64,000 bases of DNA from Filomicrobium insigne (GCF_900104305.1 NZ_FNJC01000001.1:124001-188000); one strand, 5' to 3'. Shown: positions 1 through 9,619, counted from the stretch's first letter. Numbers and translations: made by a program. Notes: generated from the letters alone by a model not told the origin.

Positions 1-1492
1 CGCGCAAACGCGCTTGATGTAAATGCTGGTGCGGGCCCGTCGTATTACCAAACCAGCCATCGTTGGTCGCATTCACAAGTAGAGCTGGACGATCCTCGCC
101 TTGAACAACTGCTGCGGGAAAAATCGCTTCGTAACAAATCAATGGAGAGAAAGGCGGAAGCCCCGGCACGGAAACTAAGGGACGTGGCGTAGAGCCAATT
201 GAAAAACCGCCGCGGATCCGCGTCAAACTTTCCAAACCAATGGCTTCGAGGAATTCTTGAGCGGGCAGATACTCTCCAAATGGCACGAGATGAATCTTGT
301 CATAGATTGCCCGCGTCTCCCCCTCAGGTCCAAAAGCGATGATCGAATTATAAACCTGACGCTTAGGGAGCGTACTTGGCCGCAACTCATCACCAACGCT
401 GGCCTTTTCCAAGCGCAACGCGCCTGCTACGAGAAATGTGTTTGCAGGCAATAACGTGCCAATTGCAGAAAGCGCGTCCGGCGTTGAAAGTGGTAGAAAA
501 GGCATCGCGGCCTCTGGCCAGAAGACATGCGTAACGCCTTCTAAATCATCCTGTTTTCCAGATTCGGAAATGCGCGACAGACGCAGATGTTCTGCGAAAA
601 TTCGTGGCTGCTCGCTCGCCAACCATTTTTCGTGCTGAGGAATGCTCGGCTGTACGATGCGCAATTTTACGCCGTCCACAAACGAATTGGGACCTGGAGC
701 GAGGACCAGTGCTCCATAGATGAATAGTGCAGCTAAAGGCGCCACGGTGAGCGCGACAATTTTCGCTCCGGGACGCGGGGTGCGTGGGTCGGCCAGTACG
801 ATCACCGGTGTCGCGGCAATCAACACAGTGAGCAATGTCAATCCGTAGATGCCGAACACGGCCGTAGACTGCATCAAATACAACGGCTGTGTTAACGCAT
901 AGCCCAGCACGTTCCAGGGGAAGCCTGTGAAGATATGACCTCTCAGCCATTCCCCGACACCGAAGGCGACAGCCAAAACCGCAACGCGGGATAGTCCGGG
1001 CACCCAGAAGCTTCGCGCCGCAGCTGCTGTCACCGCGGTGAACAGCGCAAGGCCCGCTGGCATAAGCGTAACGGCAACGGGCAAAAGCCATCCGAAGATG
1101 TGCGCTTCCACCAAGAATGCTTCGCCGATCCAAAACAATCCGAAGAAGAAGTAACCGAAGCCAAACCACCAGCCGTCGAACGCTGCCCTCTTCAAGCTCG
1201 TGCGCCATGCCCGCGTGTGTGTCGCTTTGTCAGCCTCAGCATGTGCAAGCGCTTGATCAGATGTTCCATCGATCAACCAGATCAAAACTGGAAGAGTGAA
1301 GAACAGTACCGGCCAGAGGAAGAATGGTGCCATGGCGAGCACCGATAGGGCTCCTGCGAGAAACGCGATGCCACGGCGGCGCCATCCTACGGCTTCTCTG
1401 ACAACCTTAGCCACAGAGGCCAATCGCCGAAGGACACGAGGTGGCTTACGCGCGCTCCGCTGCGGACGATCGATTGTTTCGCTCCCCGTCAC
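1..1492 (-). CDS. lnt: Apolipoprotein N-acyltransferase, C-terminus cut by window edge
   Basis: Transfers the third acyl chain to the N-terminal cysteine of lipoproteins in the inner membrane. The frame starting at a GTG at 1492 stays open to the window edge (about 497 codons). It has several N-terminal membrane segments, then a nitrilase-like domain. The expected catalytic triad is visible: Glu327 in FWPEAAMPF, Lys399 in YDKIHLVPFGEY and Cys453 in PLICYEAIFP. The motif NDGWFGNTTGPHQH follows near the edge. Roughly the last 30-40 residues are missing. The start lies 6 bases after the corC stop, so the two are almost certainly co-transcribed, as is usual in this order. A 220-codon open frame on the same strand (546-1208) is only a shadow in another phase. 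Identity is secure; the exact start is inferred. Confidence 0.93.
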   Translation of the reverse strand, partial: MTGSETIDRPQRSARKPPRVLRRLASVAKVVREAVGWRRRGIAFLAGALSVLAMAPFFLWPVLFFTLPVLIWLIDGTSDQALAHAEADKATHTRAWRTSLKRAAFDGWWFGFGYFFFGLFWIGEAFLVEAHIFGWLLPVAVTLMPAGLALFTAVTAAAARSFWVPGLSRVAVLAVAFGVGEWLRGHIFTGFPWNVLGYALTQPLYLMQSTAVFGIYGLTLLTVLIAATPVIVLADPRTPRPGAKIVALTVAPLAALFIYGALVLAPGPNSFVDGVKLRIVQPSIPQHEKWLASEQPRIFAEHLRLSRISESGKQDDLEGVTHVFWPEAAMPFLPLSTPDALSAIGTLLPANTFLVAGALRLEKASVGDELRPSTLPKRQVYNSIIAFGPEGETRAIYDKIHLVPFGEYLPAQEFLEAIGLESLTRIRGGFSIGSTPRPLVSVPGLPPFSPLICYEAIFPAAVVQGEDRPALLVNATNDGWFGNTTGPHQHLHQARLR

Positions 1493-1498
1493 GGACGG

Positions 1499-2590
1499 TT
1501 AGCTTTCGCCGACGGACGCGGTCGCAGGACTCGGCTCGGAGTCGGCTTCCGCAACAGGAACGTGAATTTTCAGCTTCTTGACGCGGCGCGGATCAGCGTC
1601 CAGCACCTCGAACTCCAGGCCGGAGTGATGTTTGACAAGTTCCCCTCTCGCTGGGACACGCCCCACGATCGTGAACACCAAGCCGCCGAGCGTATCGATC
1701 TCTTCCTCTTCTTCGCTCGACAAAATCTTACGGTCGAGGAGTTTTTCCAGCTCTGCGACCGGCGCGCGTGCAGACGCCACAAGGCCCAGCTTCGGATCTT
1801 CGGTGATGTTGGGAACTTCGGCCTCGTCGTGTTCGTCTTCGATATCGCCGACGATCTGCTCAACCAAATCTTCAATCGTCACGAGGCCATCCGTGCCTCC
1901 GTACTCATCGACGACAAGCGCCATGTGAATACGCGTTGATTGCATTTTGATAAGCAGGTTCATAGCGGGCATGGACGGAGGCACATACAGAACCGGGCGT
2001 TTGATCCGAGCAACCGAGACAGGCCGGGTCAAATCTATGGTGCCTAGATTGAGACTGGCAACCGTGGATGACAGCGCTTCTTCAGATGGATCTCCACTCG
2101 CACTGTCTGCGGCCTCTGGCGCAGGCGGTGTAACCTCTCGGCCGGCTTCGGTCATGACCCAACGGAAGAAATCCTTGATGTGGACCATTCCGCGCGGATC
2201 ATCGAGTGTCTCTGCGAACAAGGGAACGCGAGAGACGCCCGCGCGCTCGAACGTCTCGAGCAGATCGGCAATGGAGTCGCTTTCGTCGATCGCGATGATA
2301 TCGGCACGTGGCACCATGATGTCTTCGACGCGACTGGCACTGAAATGCAGCAAACGCAGCAGCATCTGCCGTTCCTGCGCACTGAAGGAATCGCTCGGTC
2401 CTGCCTCGCCCTGCAATGCGTATTCAAGCGTGTCACGCAGTGTTTGGCCGCCCGGCAGTCCAAGCCGTGAGCGCAGAGTGTTAAACCATCCAAAGGCCGT
2501 CGAACTTCGAGCATCGTCAGATGTGGACGTCGCGTCGCCGTTGGTGCTTGTCGTGTCGTCGGTACTCATTTCCGTATCACTATTTTCCAA
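1499..2590 (-). CDS. corC: CBS-domain CorC/HlyC (TlyC-like) protein
   Basis: Member of the CorC/TlyC family, linked to magnesium/cobalt homeostasis or membrane-associated transport; older annotations say hemolysin. The 363-residue protein has a Ser/Thr/Asp-rich low-complexity N-terminus (about 1-35). Two CBS repeats follow (around 90-150, beginning with VEDIMVPRADI, and around 195-255, with MALVVDEYGGTDGLVTIEDL). A C-terminal CorC_HlyC domain ends in the typical GRVPARGE segment. There is no DUF21 membrane domain, so this is the soluble short form. It sits between ybeY and lnt, the canonical arrangement, with 59 bases to ybeY. The in vivo role is uncertain even in model species. Confidence 0.92.
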   Translation of the reverse strand: MENSDTEMSTDDTTSTNGDATSTSDDARSSTAFGWFNTLRSRLGLPGGQTLRDTLEYALQGEAGPSDSFSAQERQMLLRLLHFSASRVEDIMVPRADIIAIDESDSIADLLETFERAGVSRVPLFAETLDDPRGMVHIKDFFRWVMTEAGREVTPPAPEAADSASGDPSEEALSSTVASLNLGTIDLTRPVSVARIKRPVLYVPPSMPAMNLLIKMQSTRIHMALVVDEYGGTDGLVTIEDLVEQIVGDIEDEHDEAEVPNITEDPKLGLVASARAPVAELEKLLDRKILSSEEEEEIDTLGGLVFTIVGRVPARGELVKHHSGLEFEVLDADPRRVKKLKIHVPVAEADSEPSPATASVGES

Positions 2591-2649
2591 TACAATCGCA
2601 CACTGAGTTCATGATGCTCGGACGTGCTCAGCACGTCAGGTGTGCGTCT

Positions 2650-3225
2650 TCATTCTTCGGAATCGGCTTCGATGGGCGCATATGGATCAGCGATATCGAG
2701 TGTCGCCAGAATGCGCGTTTCAAGTGCTTCCATGCGTGTCGCCTCTTCGTCGGTTTCATGATCGAAACCCACGAGATGGAGGAGACCATGGACAACCAGA
2801 TGCTGAAGATGGTGGCTTGTCGGAATGCGCATGGCTACGGCTTCGGCCGCCACCGTTTCTGCAGCGAGCACGATATCGCCAATAAAACGCTGCGCTCCGC
2901 TTCCAACAGGGAGGCCTGAAGCGACAGGGAACGACAAAACGTTGGTAGGGCTTGACTTTCCACGATAGGCAGCATTGAGCGTGGCTACATGCTCATCGGA
3001 AGATAGAGCCAATGCGGCACTGGCCCCTGCAAGCTCTGCTTCGGGCTCTGTTGCTGCGGCTTGGGCAGCACGACGTATGATGTTGTCGATATCGGGAACG
3101 CTGGACCAATCACCAGCTTCGTGCACGACATCGAGTTCAATAGTCTGCGCAGCTGGACTAGGAGGTTCGCTGCCGTCTTGCTCGCTGCCTTCGCTTGAGC
3201 GTCTACTGTCGCAGGGATCGTTCAT
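2650..3225 (-). CDS. ybeY: Endoribonuclease YbeY, rRNA maturation factor
   Basis: Single-strand-specific metal-dependent endoribonuclease that helps mature 16S rRNA 3' ends and supports ribosome quality control. The zinc-binding signature HGLLHLVGFDH is complete, with His146, His150 and His156. The substrate-side motif NVLSFP (95-100) is also present. The first 28 residues are a Ser/Glu-rich extension typical of alphaproteobacterial versions. Its ATG overlaps the phoH stop codon by 4 bases (ATGA arrangement), implying translational coupling. Length of 191 residues is normal for the order. Confidence 0.96.
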   Translation of the reverse strand: MNDPCDSRRSSEGSEQDGSEPPSPAAQTIELDVVHEAGDWSSVPDIDNIIRRAAQAAATEPEAELAGASAALALSSDEHVATLNAAYRGKSSPTNVLSFPVASGLPVGSGAQRFIGDIVLAAETVAAEAVAMRIPTSHHLQHLVVHGLLHLVGFDHETDEEATRMEALETRILATLDIADPYAPIEADSEE

Positions 3226-4235
3226 CGCGGGCGCTGGCCCTCAGAGGCCTTATCGTACGCAGTTACAATGCGCGCCACGAGATCGCGGCGCACGACATCC
3301 GTATTGGAAAACCGGATTGACTGAATGCCTTCGACGTCTTGCAGGAGACGAACTGCCTCTTCCAACCCGGACGTTTGCCCTGGCGGTAGATCAATCTGAC
3401 TTGGGTCGCCTGTGACGACCATTTTTGCGTTCTCTCCCAAACGGGTCAGAAACATCTTCATCTGCATGCTCGTCGTATTCTGCGCTTCATCCAGAATAAC
3501 GAAAGCGTTGGCGAGCGTTCGGCCGCGCATGAAAGCGAGTGGAGCGACTTCGATGACACCCGTCTCGATGTCGCGCTCAACCTTCTCGGGCGGCAGCAGA
3601 TCATAAAGCGCATCGTATAGGGGACGCAAATAGGGGTCGACCTTGTCGCGCATGTCGCCGGGCAGAAACCCCAGACGCTCACCTGCCTCTACGGCTGGGC
3701 GCGACAGGATCAAGCGTTCAACGAGTCCACGCTCCAGGCAGTGGGCGGCATAGGCGACGGCAAGATAGGTTTTTCCCGTGCCCGCAGGGCCAATCCCGAA
3801 CACCAGATCGACACGTTCCATCGCGCGCATATAGGTGCTTTGGGCGGGTGTCCGCGCCTTGACGACACGACGGCGGGTCGCGATCTGAGCTTGTCCATCC
3901 GTTGCTGGTGTTTCCTGCCTGGCATGGCGGATTAGGCCATCGAAATCGCCCGCGCCGATCGGTTCGCCATTCGCGATACGCCGATAAAGCTGTTCCAGAA
4001 CGTCTCGGGCCAACCCGACTGCTGGCTCCGAGCCTGTCAGAATGATGACGTTGCCATGAGCATGCGCCTCTACGCCAAGGCGATCCTCAATAAGAGCTAG
4101 GTGACAATCGAACTCTCCCAACAACTGTGTCAGGAAGCGATTGTCTTCAAAGGGCACGACGATGCGTTTGGAAACGCCTTGCGATCTTTGGGCGCGCCCA
4201 GGCCCGGTCACGGATTGCCCGCGAAAGCCTGTCAA
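3222..4235 (-). CDS. phoH: PhoH-family ATPase (YbeZ)
   Basis: PhoH-like P-loop ATPase, commonly partnered with YbeY in RNA metabolism. Walker A GIGPAGTGKT is at 147-156 and Walker B appears in ANAFVILDEAQN. A KH-like N-terminal region with the GNVIILTGSE strand precedes the ATPase. The C-terminus carries sensor-type residues in MVVTGDPSQIDLP. Length of 337 residues is usual. It overlaps ybeY by 4 bases and follows miaB after 120 bases, matching the conserved miaB-phoH-ybeY-corC-lnt order. The phosphate-starvation link in the name comes from the E. coli paralogue and need not apply here. Confidence 0.95.
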   Translation of the reverse strand: MTGFRGQSVTGPGRAQRSQGVSKRIVVPFEDNRFLTQLLGEFDCHLALIEDRLGVEAHAHGNVIILTGSEPAVGLARDVLEQLYRRIANGEPIGAGDFDGLIRHARQETPATDGQAQIATRRRVVKARTPAQSTYMRAMERVDLVFGIGPAGTGKTYLAVAYAAHCLERGLVERLILSRPAVEAGERLGFLPGDMRDKVDPYLRPLYDALYDLLPPEKVERDIETGVIEVAPLAFMRGRTLANAFVILDEAQNTTSMQMKMFLTRLGENAKMVVTGDPSQIDLPPGQTSGLEEAVRLLQDVEGIQSIRFSNTDVVRRDLVARIVTAYDKASEGQRPR

Positions 4236-4355
4236 ATTAGAGGTCTCCCATGCCCGGCCCTTACGTTGGCTTCACAACCACCCAGTTCTTCAGTTGCTAG
4301 CATAACTGGCCGCGATTCCGAATCAACCTGATAGGTGGACATTCATACTCCGCTT

Positions 4356-5765
4356 TCAAGCAGCTCGTATGACACCCGACAACGACTTCATGCCGGCGGC
4401 TGAGATTTCCACTGGAATGACACGTCCGAGGTATTCTGGAGCCCCTTCAACATGAACGGGTTGCAGATACGGCGAACGACCAACGAGCTGTCCCGCCTGA
4501 CGGCCTGGACGTTCAAACAGCACCTGCACTATTTTGCCAACACAGCCCTCATTGAAACGCGATGCCTGAGCTTCAAGACGTTCCTGAAGGCGATGGAGGC
4601 GCTCGGTCTTGACGCCTTCGGGCACCTGTTCTGCAATTTTTGCAGCCGGTGTACCAGGGCGGGCAGAATATTTGAATGAGAAGGCCTGGGCGAAACCAAT
4701 TTCCTCGACGAGCGCAAGCGTTGCGTCGAAATCTTCCTGCGTTTCACTCGGAAAGCCCACAATGATATCGGTGGACAATGCGATGTCCGGCCGGACTTTG
4801 CGCAGGCGCTCGATCACGCGACGGTAGTCATCCGCGGTGTGTTTGCGGTTCATGGCGGCCAGAATGCGGTCGCTGCCTGACTGAAAAGGCAGGTGTAGGT
4901 ACGGCATCAGTTTTTCCTGATCCCGGTGGGCCGCAAACAAATCTTCGCTCATATCGTTGGGGTGGCTGGTCGTGTAACGCAAGCGCTCAAGGCCATCGAT
5001 TTCGGCTAGGCGATTTATCAACCCGGCAAGCGAACATGTGGCTCCGTCGGGTCCTTCGCCGTGGTAGGCGTTTACGTTTTGACCCAGCAACGTCAGCTCG
5101 CGAACGCCACGCGCGACGAGGCTTTCCGCTTCCGCGACGATCGCGGCGACCGGACGCGAATACTCCATACCTCGCGTGTAGGGTACGACGCAGAACGTAC
5201 AGAATTTATCGCAACCCTCCTGAATCGTAAGGAATGCCGACGCGGGTGCGATTTGAGTTCCAGGAACCGTGGCCGCACGCGCAGGAAGATTCGCGAACTT
5301 GTCCTCTTCTGGAAAAGCCACCTCGACAATGCGCCGGGATTCGCTTTGCGCTCGGAAAACGAGTTCAGGCAGACGGTGATAGCTTTGCGGGCCTATCACG
5401 AGATCAACGACCGGCGCGCGGGCGATAATCTCAGATCCCTCGGCCTGAGCGACGCAACCGGCTACGGCGACGACGGTGTTCTGACCAGCCTGGCGCCGTT
5501 CTTCCTTCACTTCACGGATGCGTCCGAGATCGGAATAGACCTTCTCCGCCGCTTTTTCGCGGATGTGACACGTATTCAAAACAATGAGTTCAGCGGATTC
5601 CGGCGTATCGGCCACGGTATAGCCGTACTGCGCCAAAGCTTCGGTCATCCGTTCGGAGTCGTAGACGTTCATCTGGCAACCGAACGTCTTTACGAAGACC
5701 TTCTTGGTCCCCGGCATTGTGCACTCTCCGTCAGAGTCAGAATTAAACTCCGTCAGCTTGGACAC
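4356..5765 (-). CDS. miaB: tRNA-2-methylthio-N6-dimethylallyladenosine synthase
   Basis: Radical-SAM methylthiotransferase that converts i6A37 to ms2i6A37 in tRNA. The N-terminal UPF0004 domain begins [11 protein letters not shown] and has the further cluster cysteines in [10 protein letters not shown] and [10 protein letters not shown]. The radical-SAM cluster motif is CDKFCTFC (CxxxCxxC), followed by VVPYTRG. A C-terminal TRAM domain covers roughly the last 70 residues. The ATG used gives 469 residues; an in-frame ATG at 5717 (MPGTKK) is an equally plausible start and closer to the usual family N-terminus. Upstream, 219 bases without a gene separate it from plsC. Confidence 0.95.
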   Translation of the reverse strand: MSKLTEFNSDSDGECTMPGTKKVFVKTFGCQMNVYDSERMTEALAQYGYTVADTPESAELIVLNTCHIREKAAEKVYSDLGRIREVKEERRQAGQNTVVAVAGCVAQAEGSEIIARAPVVDLVIGPQSYHRLPELVFRAQSESRRIVEVAFPEEDKFANLPARAATVPGTQIAPASAFLTIQEGCDKFCTFCVVPYTRGMEYSRPVAAIVAEAESLVARGVRELTLLGQNVNAYHGEGPDGATCSLAGLINRLAEIDGLERLRYTTSHPNDMSEDLFAAHRDQEKLMPYLHLPFQSGSDRILAAMNRKHTADDYRRVIERLRKVRPDIALSTDIIVGFPSETQEDFDATLALVEEIGFAQAFSFKYSARPGTPAAKIAEQVPEGVKTERLHRLQERLEAQASRFNEGCVGKIVQVLFERPGRQAGQLVGRSPYLQPVHVEGAPEYLGRVIPVEISAAGMKSLSGVIRAA

Positions 5766-5984
5766 GTCGCACCCTTATATTTTCCAGTATTGCAGCGCTT
5801 TGCGCCGGGTCTTCCATGACGATCCTGTGATGGGTAAATTCCCGTGAAAACAGGTCTTTGCCCTCATTGTGACGGTCGTCACCAAGGATTTAGTGACACA
5901 AAGAATTTGTTGGTGCAATGCACCCGAATTGAGGTGGTGAATAGCGTGTGTTTGTCGCAGGGCACGCTGAAACGCCGACGTTTC

Positions 5985-6968
5985 TTACCCGTAACTACGT
6001 TTCGCTTCCGACTGTGGCGGAGAAGCACCCTCAGCCTCGGATGGCGTTTGGGCTGGTTCGAGCAACTCGTCGGACGTTACACCGCGCATGATGCGTACGT
6101 GTTCCTTGCGGATTTCTTCCTCGCTGTATTTGGCGAGCGCTTTGCGGTCCATGAAGGCATCGAGCGGTACCGGCCGCCCAATCTTGATCACGGCATCTAT
6201 CGGTCCAGCCTGCAACAGCTGCCAAGCGTGCGGCGCCATGTCCATATCGCCATACCAGCCCACCAGCGGCCGGTCTGCGCGTGACAAAGGGATGCCGTGC
6301 AACCGTGTGTAAGCAATGGTGAGCGTTTGCACGAGAACCTGACGGTTCTCCGGCGAACTCCCAGCCGCGGGCGCGCTGGTCGCGTCCTCTTTGTCGCGCC
6401 GGATAGCGGCACGCAACGCGGAAGGCTTTGCTGCGGCAAACAACGACGTCTTGAACGGTAAGACGCGGTTGCCATCACTCGATGTCCCTTCGGCGAAGAG
6501 CACGAGCGAGTCCCCCGCACGTAGTCTTGTCAGGATTTCCTCTGTGGTGTCCCCCACAGATGCGCGCCGCTCGCGATCGATAAATATCGTTCGCTGCAAT
6601 TTCGCCAATGAGGAAACGAATGGCCAAGCGCCGACTTCCTTCTTCGCGATGAAGGAGACCGGCGCGACCGAGGAAATGACGGGGATGTCGAGCCAGGACG
6701 TGTGGTTTGATACGATAAGTACAGGGTTGTCGCGCGCAATATTGCCTTCGACCTGAACCCGCAAGCCCAGCAGCCGACAAACTTTTTTATGGTACCAACT
6801 GGGGAAGCGCCTCGCGTAACGCGGGCTGAACCGGACAAATACCGCCTGTAGCGGCATCAACGGCAATGTCAGCCCCATAAACAATACCAGGATATTGCTG
6901 GCGCGGAGCCAACTCATGGGACGTTCGCAGGTTGGGCGCCGCAGCAAATGCCGCGCGCAAAGGGCCAA
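5985..6968 (-). CDS. plsC: 1-acyl-sn-glycerol-3-phosphate acyltransferase
   Basis: PlsC-type acyltransferase that acylates lysophosphatidic acid during phospholipid synthesis, or possibly an OlsA-like relative. The HX4D catalytic motif is seen in NHTSWLD, and the substrate-binding block in LVLFAEGTSSDGNRVLPFK. A hydrophobic segment near residues 20-45 is a likely membrane anchor. The tail after about residue 295 is charged and low-complexity. An in-frame ATG 17 codons in (6917, MSWLRA) lies just before the membrane segment and may be the true start. It sits between rimI and miaB as expected, but the Fur-family gene often found just upstream in related genomes is not present. Confidence 0.9.
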   Translation of the reverse strand: MALCARHLLRRPTCERPMSWLRASNILVLFMGLTLPLMPLQAVFVRFSPRYARRFPSWYHKKVCRLLGLRVQVEGNIARDNPVLIVSNHTSWLDIPVISSVAPVSFIAKKEVGAWPFVSSLAKLQRTIFIDRERRASVGDTTEEILTRLRAGDSLVLFAEGTSSDGNRVLPFKTSLFAAAKPSALRAAIRRDKEDATSAPAAGSSPENRQVLVQTLTIAYTRLHGIPLSRADRPLVGWYGDMDMAPHAWQLLQAGPIDAVIKIGRPVPLDAFMDRKALAKYSEEEIRKEHVRIMRGVTSDELLEPAQTPSEAEGASPPQSEAKRSYG

Positions 6969-7066
6969 GTTGTGGTTTCGGCCATCGGCATGCCGAACTC
7001 CGTGGAATCGGGTTTATCGTAATTGGTTATAGGCCAGTGGGTCTGACCACGTCTATCGCCTGCGCA

Positions 7067-7567
7067 TCACAGACTACAAGACAAAGTCAGAGCATCGCAG
7101 GAGGTCCCATCACTACGCTGGTAATAATTCTTGCGCAGACCGATCTGCTCAAAACCTAGTCTCTCATAGAGGGCAATCGCGGCGACATTATCAGCGGCGA
7201 CCTCCAGATGAAGGCGTTCACCACCGCCGGCGGCTACGGCGCGCATCAAGCCTTCAACGAGACGTTTGGCAATACCTCGCCGCTGGAAAGGCGCACATAC
7301 TCCAAGGGTCAGAATTTCTGCTTCATCGGCTGCTATGCGACCGATGATAAACCCAGCTGGCGCCGGAGGGTTTTCCGGGTGCAACCGCAGCTTGGCCACA
7401 AGCGCCGTGGCGCCAGGTGAGGCCAATAAGTTACGCAGGCTCTCCTCGCTCCAGGCTGGATCGAACAAGCCTGCGTGCATGCTGGAAACTTCAGCTGCCC
7501 CCTCGGCCTCGACCCACAGAAGACTTAGGTTCTTAAAATCCAGCTGATACTGATCATCGGACATCAT
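7067..7567 (-). CDS. rimI: Ribosomal-protein-alanine N-acetyltransferase (RimI-like)
   Basis: GNAT-fold acetyltransferase; RimI acetylates the N-terminus of ribosomal protein S18 and related substrates. The acetyl-CoA-binding segment is ILTLGVCAPFQRRGIAKRLVEGL, holding a Q/RxxGxA-type loop. The second half, HLEVAADNVAAIALYERLGFEQIGLRKNYY, is the classic RimI signature. The start ATG overlaps the tsaB stop by 4 bases, and this tsaB-rimI pairing is common, so the specific name is well supported by context. Confidence 0.92.
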   Translation of the reverse strand: MMSDDQYQLDFKNLSLLWVEAEGAAEVSSMHAGLFDPAWSEESLRNLLASPGATALVAKLRLHPENPPAPAGFIIGRIAADEAEILTLGVCAPFQRRGIAKRLVEGLMRAVAAGGGERLHLEVAADNVAAIALYERLGFEQIGLRKNYYQRSDGTSCDALTLSCSL

Positions 7568-8259
7568 ATCGTAACTCGGGCTATTGATTTGCCGACTTGA
7601 GGCTTTGCGTCAGCCGGCCGCAAATAAAGTGGGTTCGGCGAACCAGCGGGTAGAATATGAGGTGCCATTGCTGCCAAGTCCTCGGCGCGAGGCAGCTCAA
7701 TTGAAGCAAACACCCGATACTTTGCAGGCGCGTGACGAGCGACGGCATCCGCCGCGGAGCCTGCCAAGGCATAAATTCCCTCTGTGGCCTGGCTGGCTGC
7801 CTCTTCGGGGGTGAGGACTTGAGGTTCGCAGAGCGCTGCAAGTCCACCGCCACGCGAAAAGCGCTGCCAATAGACCTGTCCGCGACGCGCGTCGGCGGCG
7901 ACTGCGATTGCTGCCACGTCCGGCATATTGTTCAGATGCCGGGCAACTTGCTGTGCAACGACAGCAAGGCTCGTGGCGGTCACGACTGGAACATTCATCG
8001 CCAGCGCCAATGCGCGTGCTGCTGCTATCGCTATGCGCGTGCCGGTGAACGTCCCAGGCCCAACGGTTACAGCAATCCGATCGACATCCTCGAACGTAAG
8101 TCCGGCCGTGTCGACGACCTCAGAGATCATAGGAATCAAACGTTCCGCCTGACCTGTCGCCATCGGTTCGAACGCGCACGCGCGCACGCCTTCGCCGCCG
8201 TCGGAGAAGACGGCAGCGGAACAGGCATCAAGGCACGTATCAAAGGCCAGAATATTCAT
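7564..8259 (-). CDS. tsaB: tRNA threonylcarbamoyladenosine biosynthesis protein TsaB
   Basis: TsaB (YeaZ) partners TsaD in forming t6A37 on ANN-decoding tRNAs. The ASKHA-fold N-terminus begins MNILAFDTCLDACSAAV, and the family hallmark VGPGTFTGTRIAIAAARALA is present around residue 66. Length of 231 residues matches the family. It is the first gene of a tsaB-rimI unit. The 95 bases upstream separate it from the rutE-like gene, which reads in the same direction. Confidence 0.95.
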   Translation of the reverse strand: MNILAFDTCLDACSAAVFSDGGEGVRACAFEPMATGQAERLIPMISEVVDTAGLTFEDVDRIAVTVGPGTFTGTRIAIAAARALALAMNVPVVTATSLAVVAQQVARHLNNMPDVAAIAVAADARRGQVYWQRFSRGGGLAALCEPQVLTPEEAASQATEGIYALAGSAADAVARHAPAKYRVFASIELPRAEDLAAMAPHILPAGSPNPLYLRPADAKPQVGKSIARVTI

Positions 8260-8353
8260 AGGAGGAGAGCCTATACTCTCCGAATTCGGAATTCACCTGT
8301 TTCGCACGGCGAATAGAATGATTTCGGCTGTCTATGATCGTGCAGGTTGCCTA

Positions 8354-8950
8354 TCAAATGATCTGTGCCATCTCGGCAAATGCGAGACGCGGTCCTCTTG
8401 GGCGAAGCCCCGTGGGGTCGCCATAGCCGATATTGCAAAGGAAGTTCGACTTCGTATTTGTGCCGGCGAAGAATTCCTTATCAACGCCCGCGTTATCGAA
8501 ACCGGACATGGGGCCACAATCGAGGCCCAGTGCTCGCGCCGCGAGGATCATATAGGCTCCCTGAAGCGAACCGTTGCGAAATGCCGTTTCTTGAATTTTA
8601 GACTCTTTGCCGGTGAACCAACTCCGAGCATCCGTGTGCGGAAAGAGTTTTGGTAGCTGTTCATAAAATTCGAGATCGTAGCCAATAATCACACACACGG
8701 GAGCCTGCATCGTCTTTTCGGCGTTGCCGGAGGACAGATACGGTTTCAACCGCTGCTTTGCTTGATCCGACTTCACGAACAGGAAGCGCGCCGGTGAACA
8801 GTTGGCGCTGGTCGGCCCCATTTTTGCGATGTCAACGAGACGTTCCAGAACCTCGTTGGACACCTCCTTATCCTGCCACTTGTTGTGGGTTCTGGCAGAC
8901 AGGAAAAGTTGGTCGAGCGCGGCGTCTTCAAGCGGGTTTTTCTGCGTCAA
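8354..8950 (-). CDS. RutE/HadB-type nitroreductase, probable malonic semialdehyde reductase
   Basis: Flavin-dependent nitroreductase-fold protein of the RutE subfamily. In E. coli, RutE reduces malonic semialdehyde to 3-hydroxypropionate in pyrimidine degradation. Stretches strongly typical of the subfamily are [47 protein letters not shown] and [12 protein letters not shown]. Length (198) is right. No other rut genes are visible, so the physiological substrate is open. It sits between nfu, which has its own terminator, and tsaB, so it is probably its own transcription unit or reads into tsaB. Confidence 0.85.
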   Translation of the reverse strand: MTQKNPLEDAALDQLFLSARTHNKWQDKEVSNEVLERLVDIAKMGPTSANCSPARFLFVKSDQAKQRLKPYLSSGNAEKTMQAPVCVIIGYDLEFYEQLPKLFPHTDARSWFTGKESKIQETAFRNGSLQGAYMILAARALGLDCGPMSGFDNAGVDKEFFAGTNTKSNFLCNIGYGDPTGLRPRGPRLAFAEMAQII

Positions 8951-8997
8951 AGCGGATCACCTCAGGCCAGTTGTTTCGATCGTAGGACTGATAAACG

Positions 8998-9022
8998 AAA
9001 AGCCCCGCCAATCTGACGGGGC
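8998..9022 (-). terminator. Rho-independent terminator of the nfu gene
   Basis: On the minus strand a perfect 6-bp GC stem (GCCCCG paired with CGGGGC, 9-base loop) is followed by TTTT. It lies just beyond the nfu stop codon and before the rutE-like gene, separating the two transcription units. Confidence 0.8.
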
Positions 9023-9064
9023 CTCCCAAACTTCCTTCCAGGACAGGCCGTTGCCTGTGAGAGG

Positions 9065-9619
9065 CTAGACCGCCTGAACTTCCTGAACCTCTGGGCAGAA
9101 ATGCCGCAACAAATTCTCAATGCCATGGCGCAGCGTCGCTGTTGATGACGGGCAGCCGGCGCAGGCTCCTCGCATATGTAGATAGACGACGCCGTCGCGG
9201 AACCCGGAAAATGTGATGTCACCACCGTCCTGCGCAACGGCAGGGCGAACACGCGTTTCCAAAAGGTCACGAATGGTAGCAACTATTTCCTCGTCCTTCG
9301 GATCGTAGCTACCGACAGCTGAATCATTGCCGGCTTCACTTTCTACGACCTGAGCATCCGACATATAGTGCTCCATGATCGCGCCAAGGACCATCGGCTT
9401 GAGATGCTGCCAATCGCCTTCGCCCTTGGTCACGGAGATAAAGTCGGCGCCGAAGAAAACGCCGTCCACACCGTCGATTTCAAACAGCCTCTGAGCAAGC
9501 GGCGACCCTGTGGTTTCGGCGCGGTCCCGATAATCGGCCGTACCGGATGCCAGGACCTGCCTGCCGGGGATGAACTTTAGCGTTGCGGGGTTCGGCGTTA
9601 GCTCGGTCTGGATAAACAT
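9065..9619 (-). CDS. Nfu-type iron-sulfur cluster carrier (NifU C-terminal family)
   Basis: Scaffold/carrier that delivers Fe-S clusters to apo-proteins. An N-terminal Nfu_N domain begins MFIQTELTPNPATLKF. The C-terminal NifU-like domain carries the cluster-binding CxxC in GACAGCPSS. The start is set at the ATG at 9619 because the family N-terminus begins exactly there; an upstream in-frame ATG at 9664 would add 15 atypical residues. The protein is 184 residues from this start. A terminator follows closely. The universal stress protein gene lies upstream, 180 bases away, in the same direction. Confidence 0.92.
   Translation of the reverse strand: MFIQTELTPNPATLKFIPGRQVLASGTADYRDRAETTGSPLAQRLFEIDGVDGVFFGADFISVTKGEGDWQHLKPMVLGAIMEHYMSDAQVVESEAGNDSAVGSYDPKDEEIVATIRDLLETRVRPAVAQDGGDITFSGFRDGVVYLHMRGACAGCPSSTATLRHGIENLLRHFCPEVQEVQAV

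Noticed and set aside
546-1208. 220-codon minus-strand open frame rich in Arg and Cys
   Set aside because: It is a phase-shifted shadow of lnt. The true frame, open from 1492 to the edge, carries the full Lnt catalytic triad.
5061-5819. 252-codon plus-strand open frame opposite miaB
   Set aside because: Antisense shadow of the high-GC miaB gene; the translation has no protein-like motifs.
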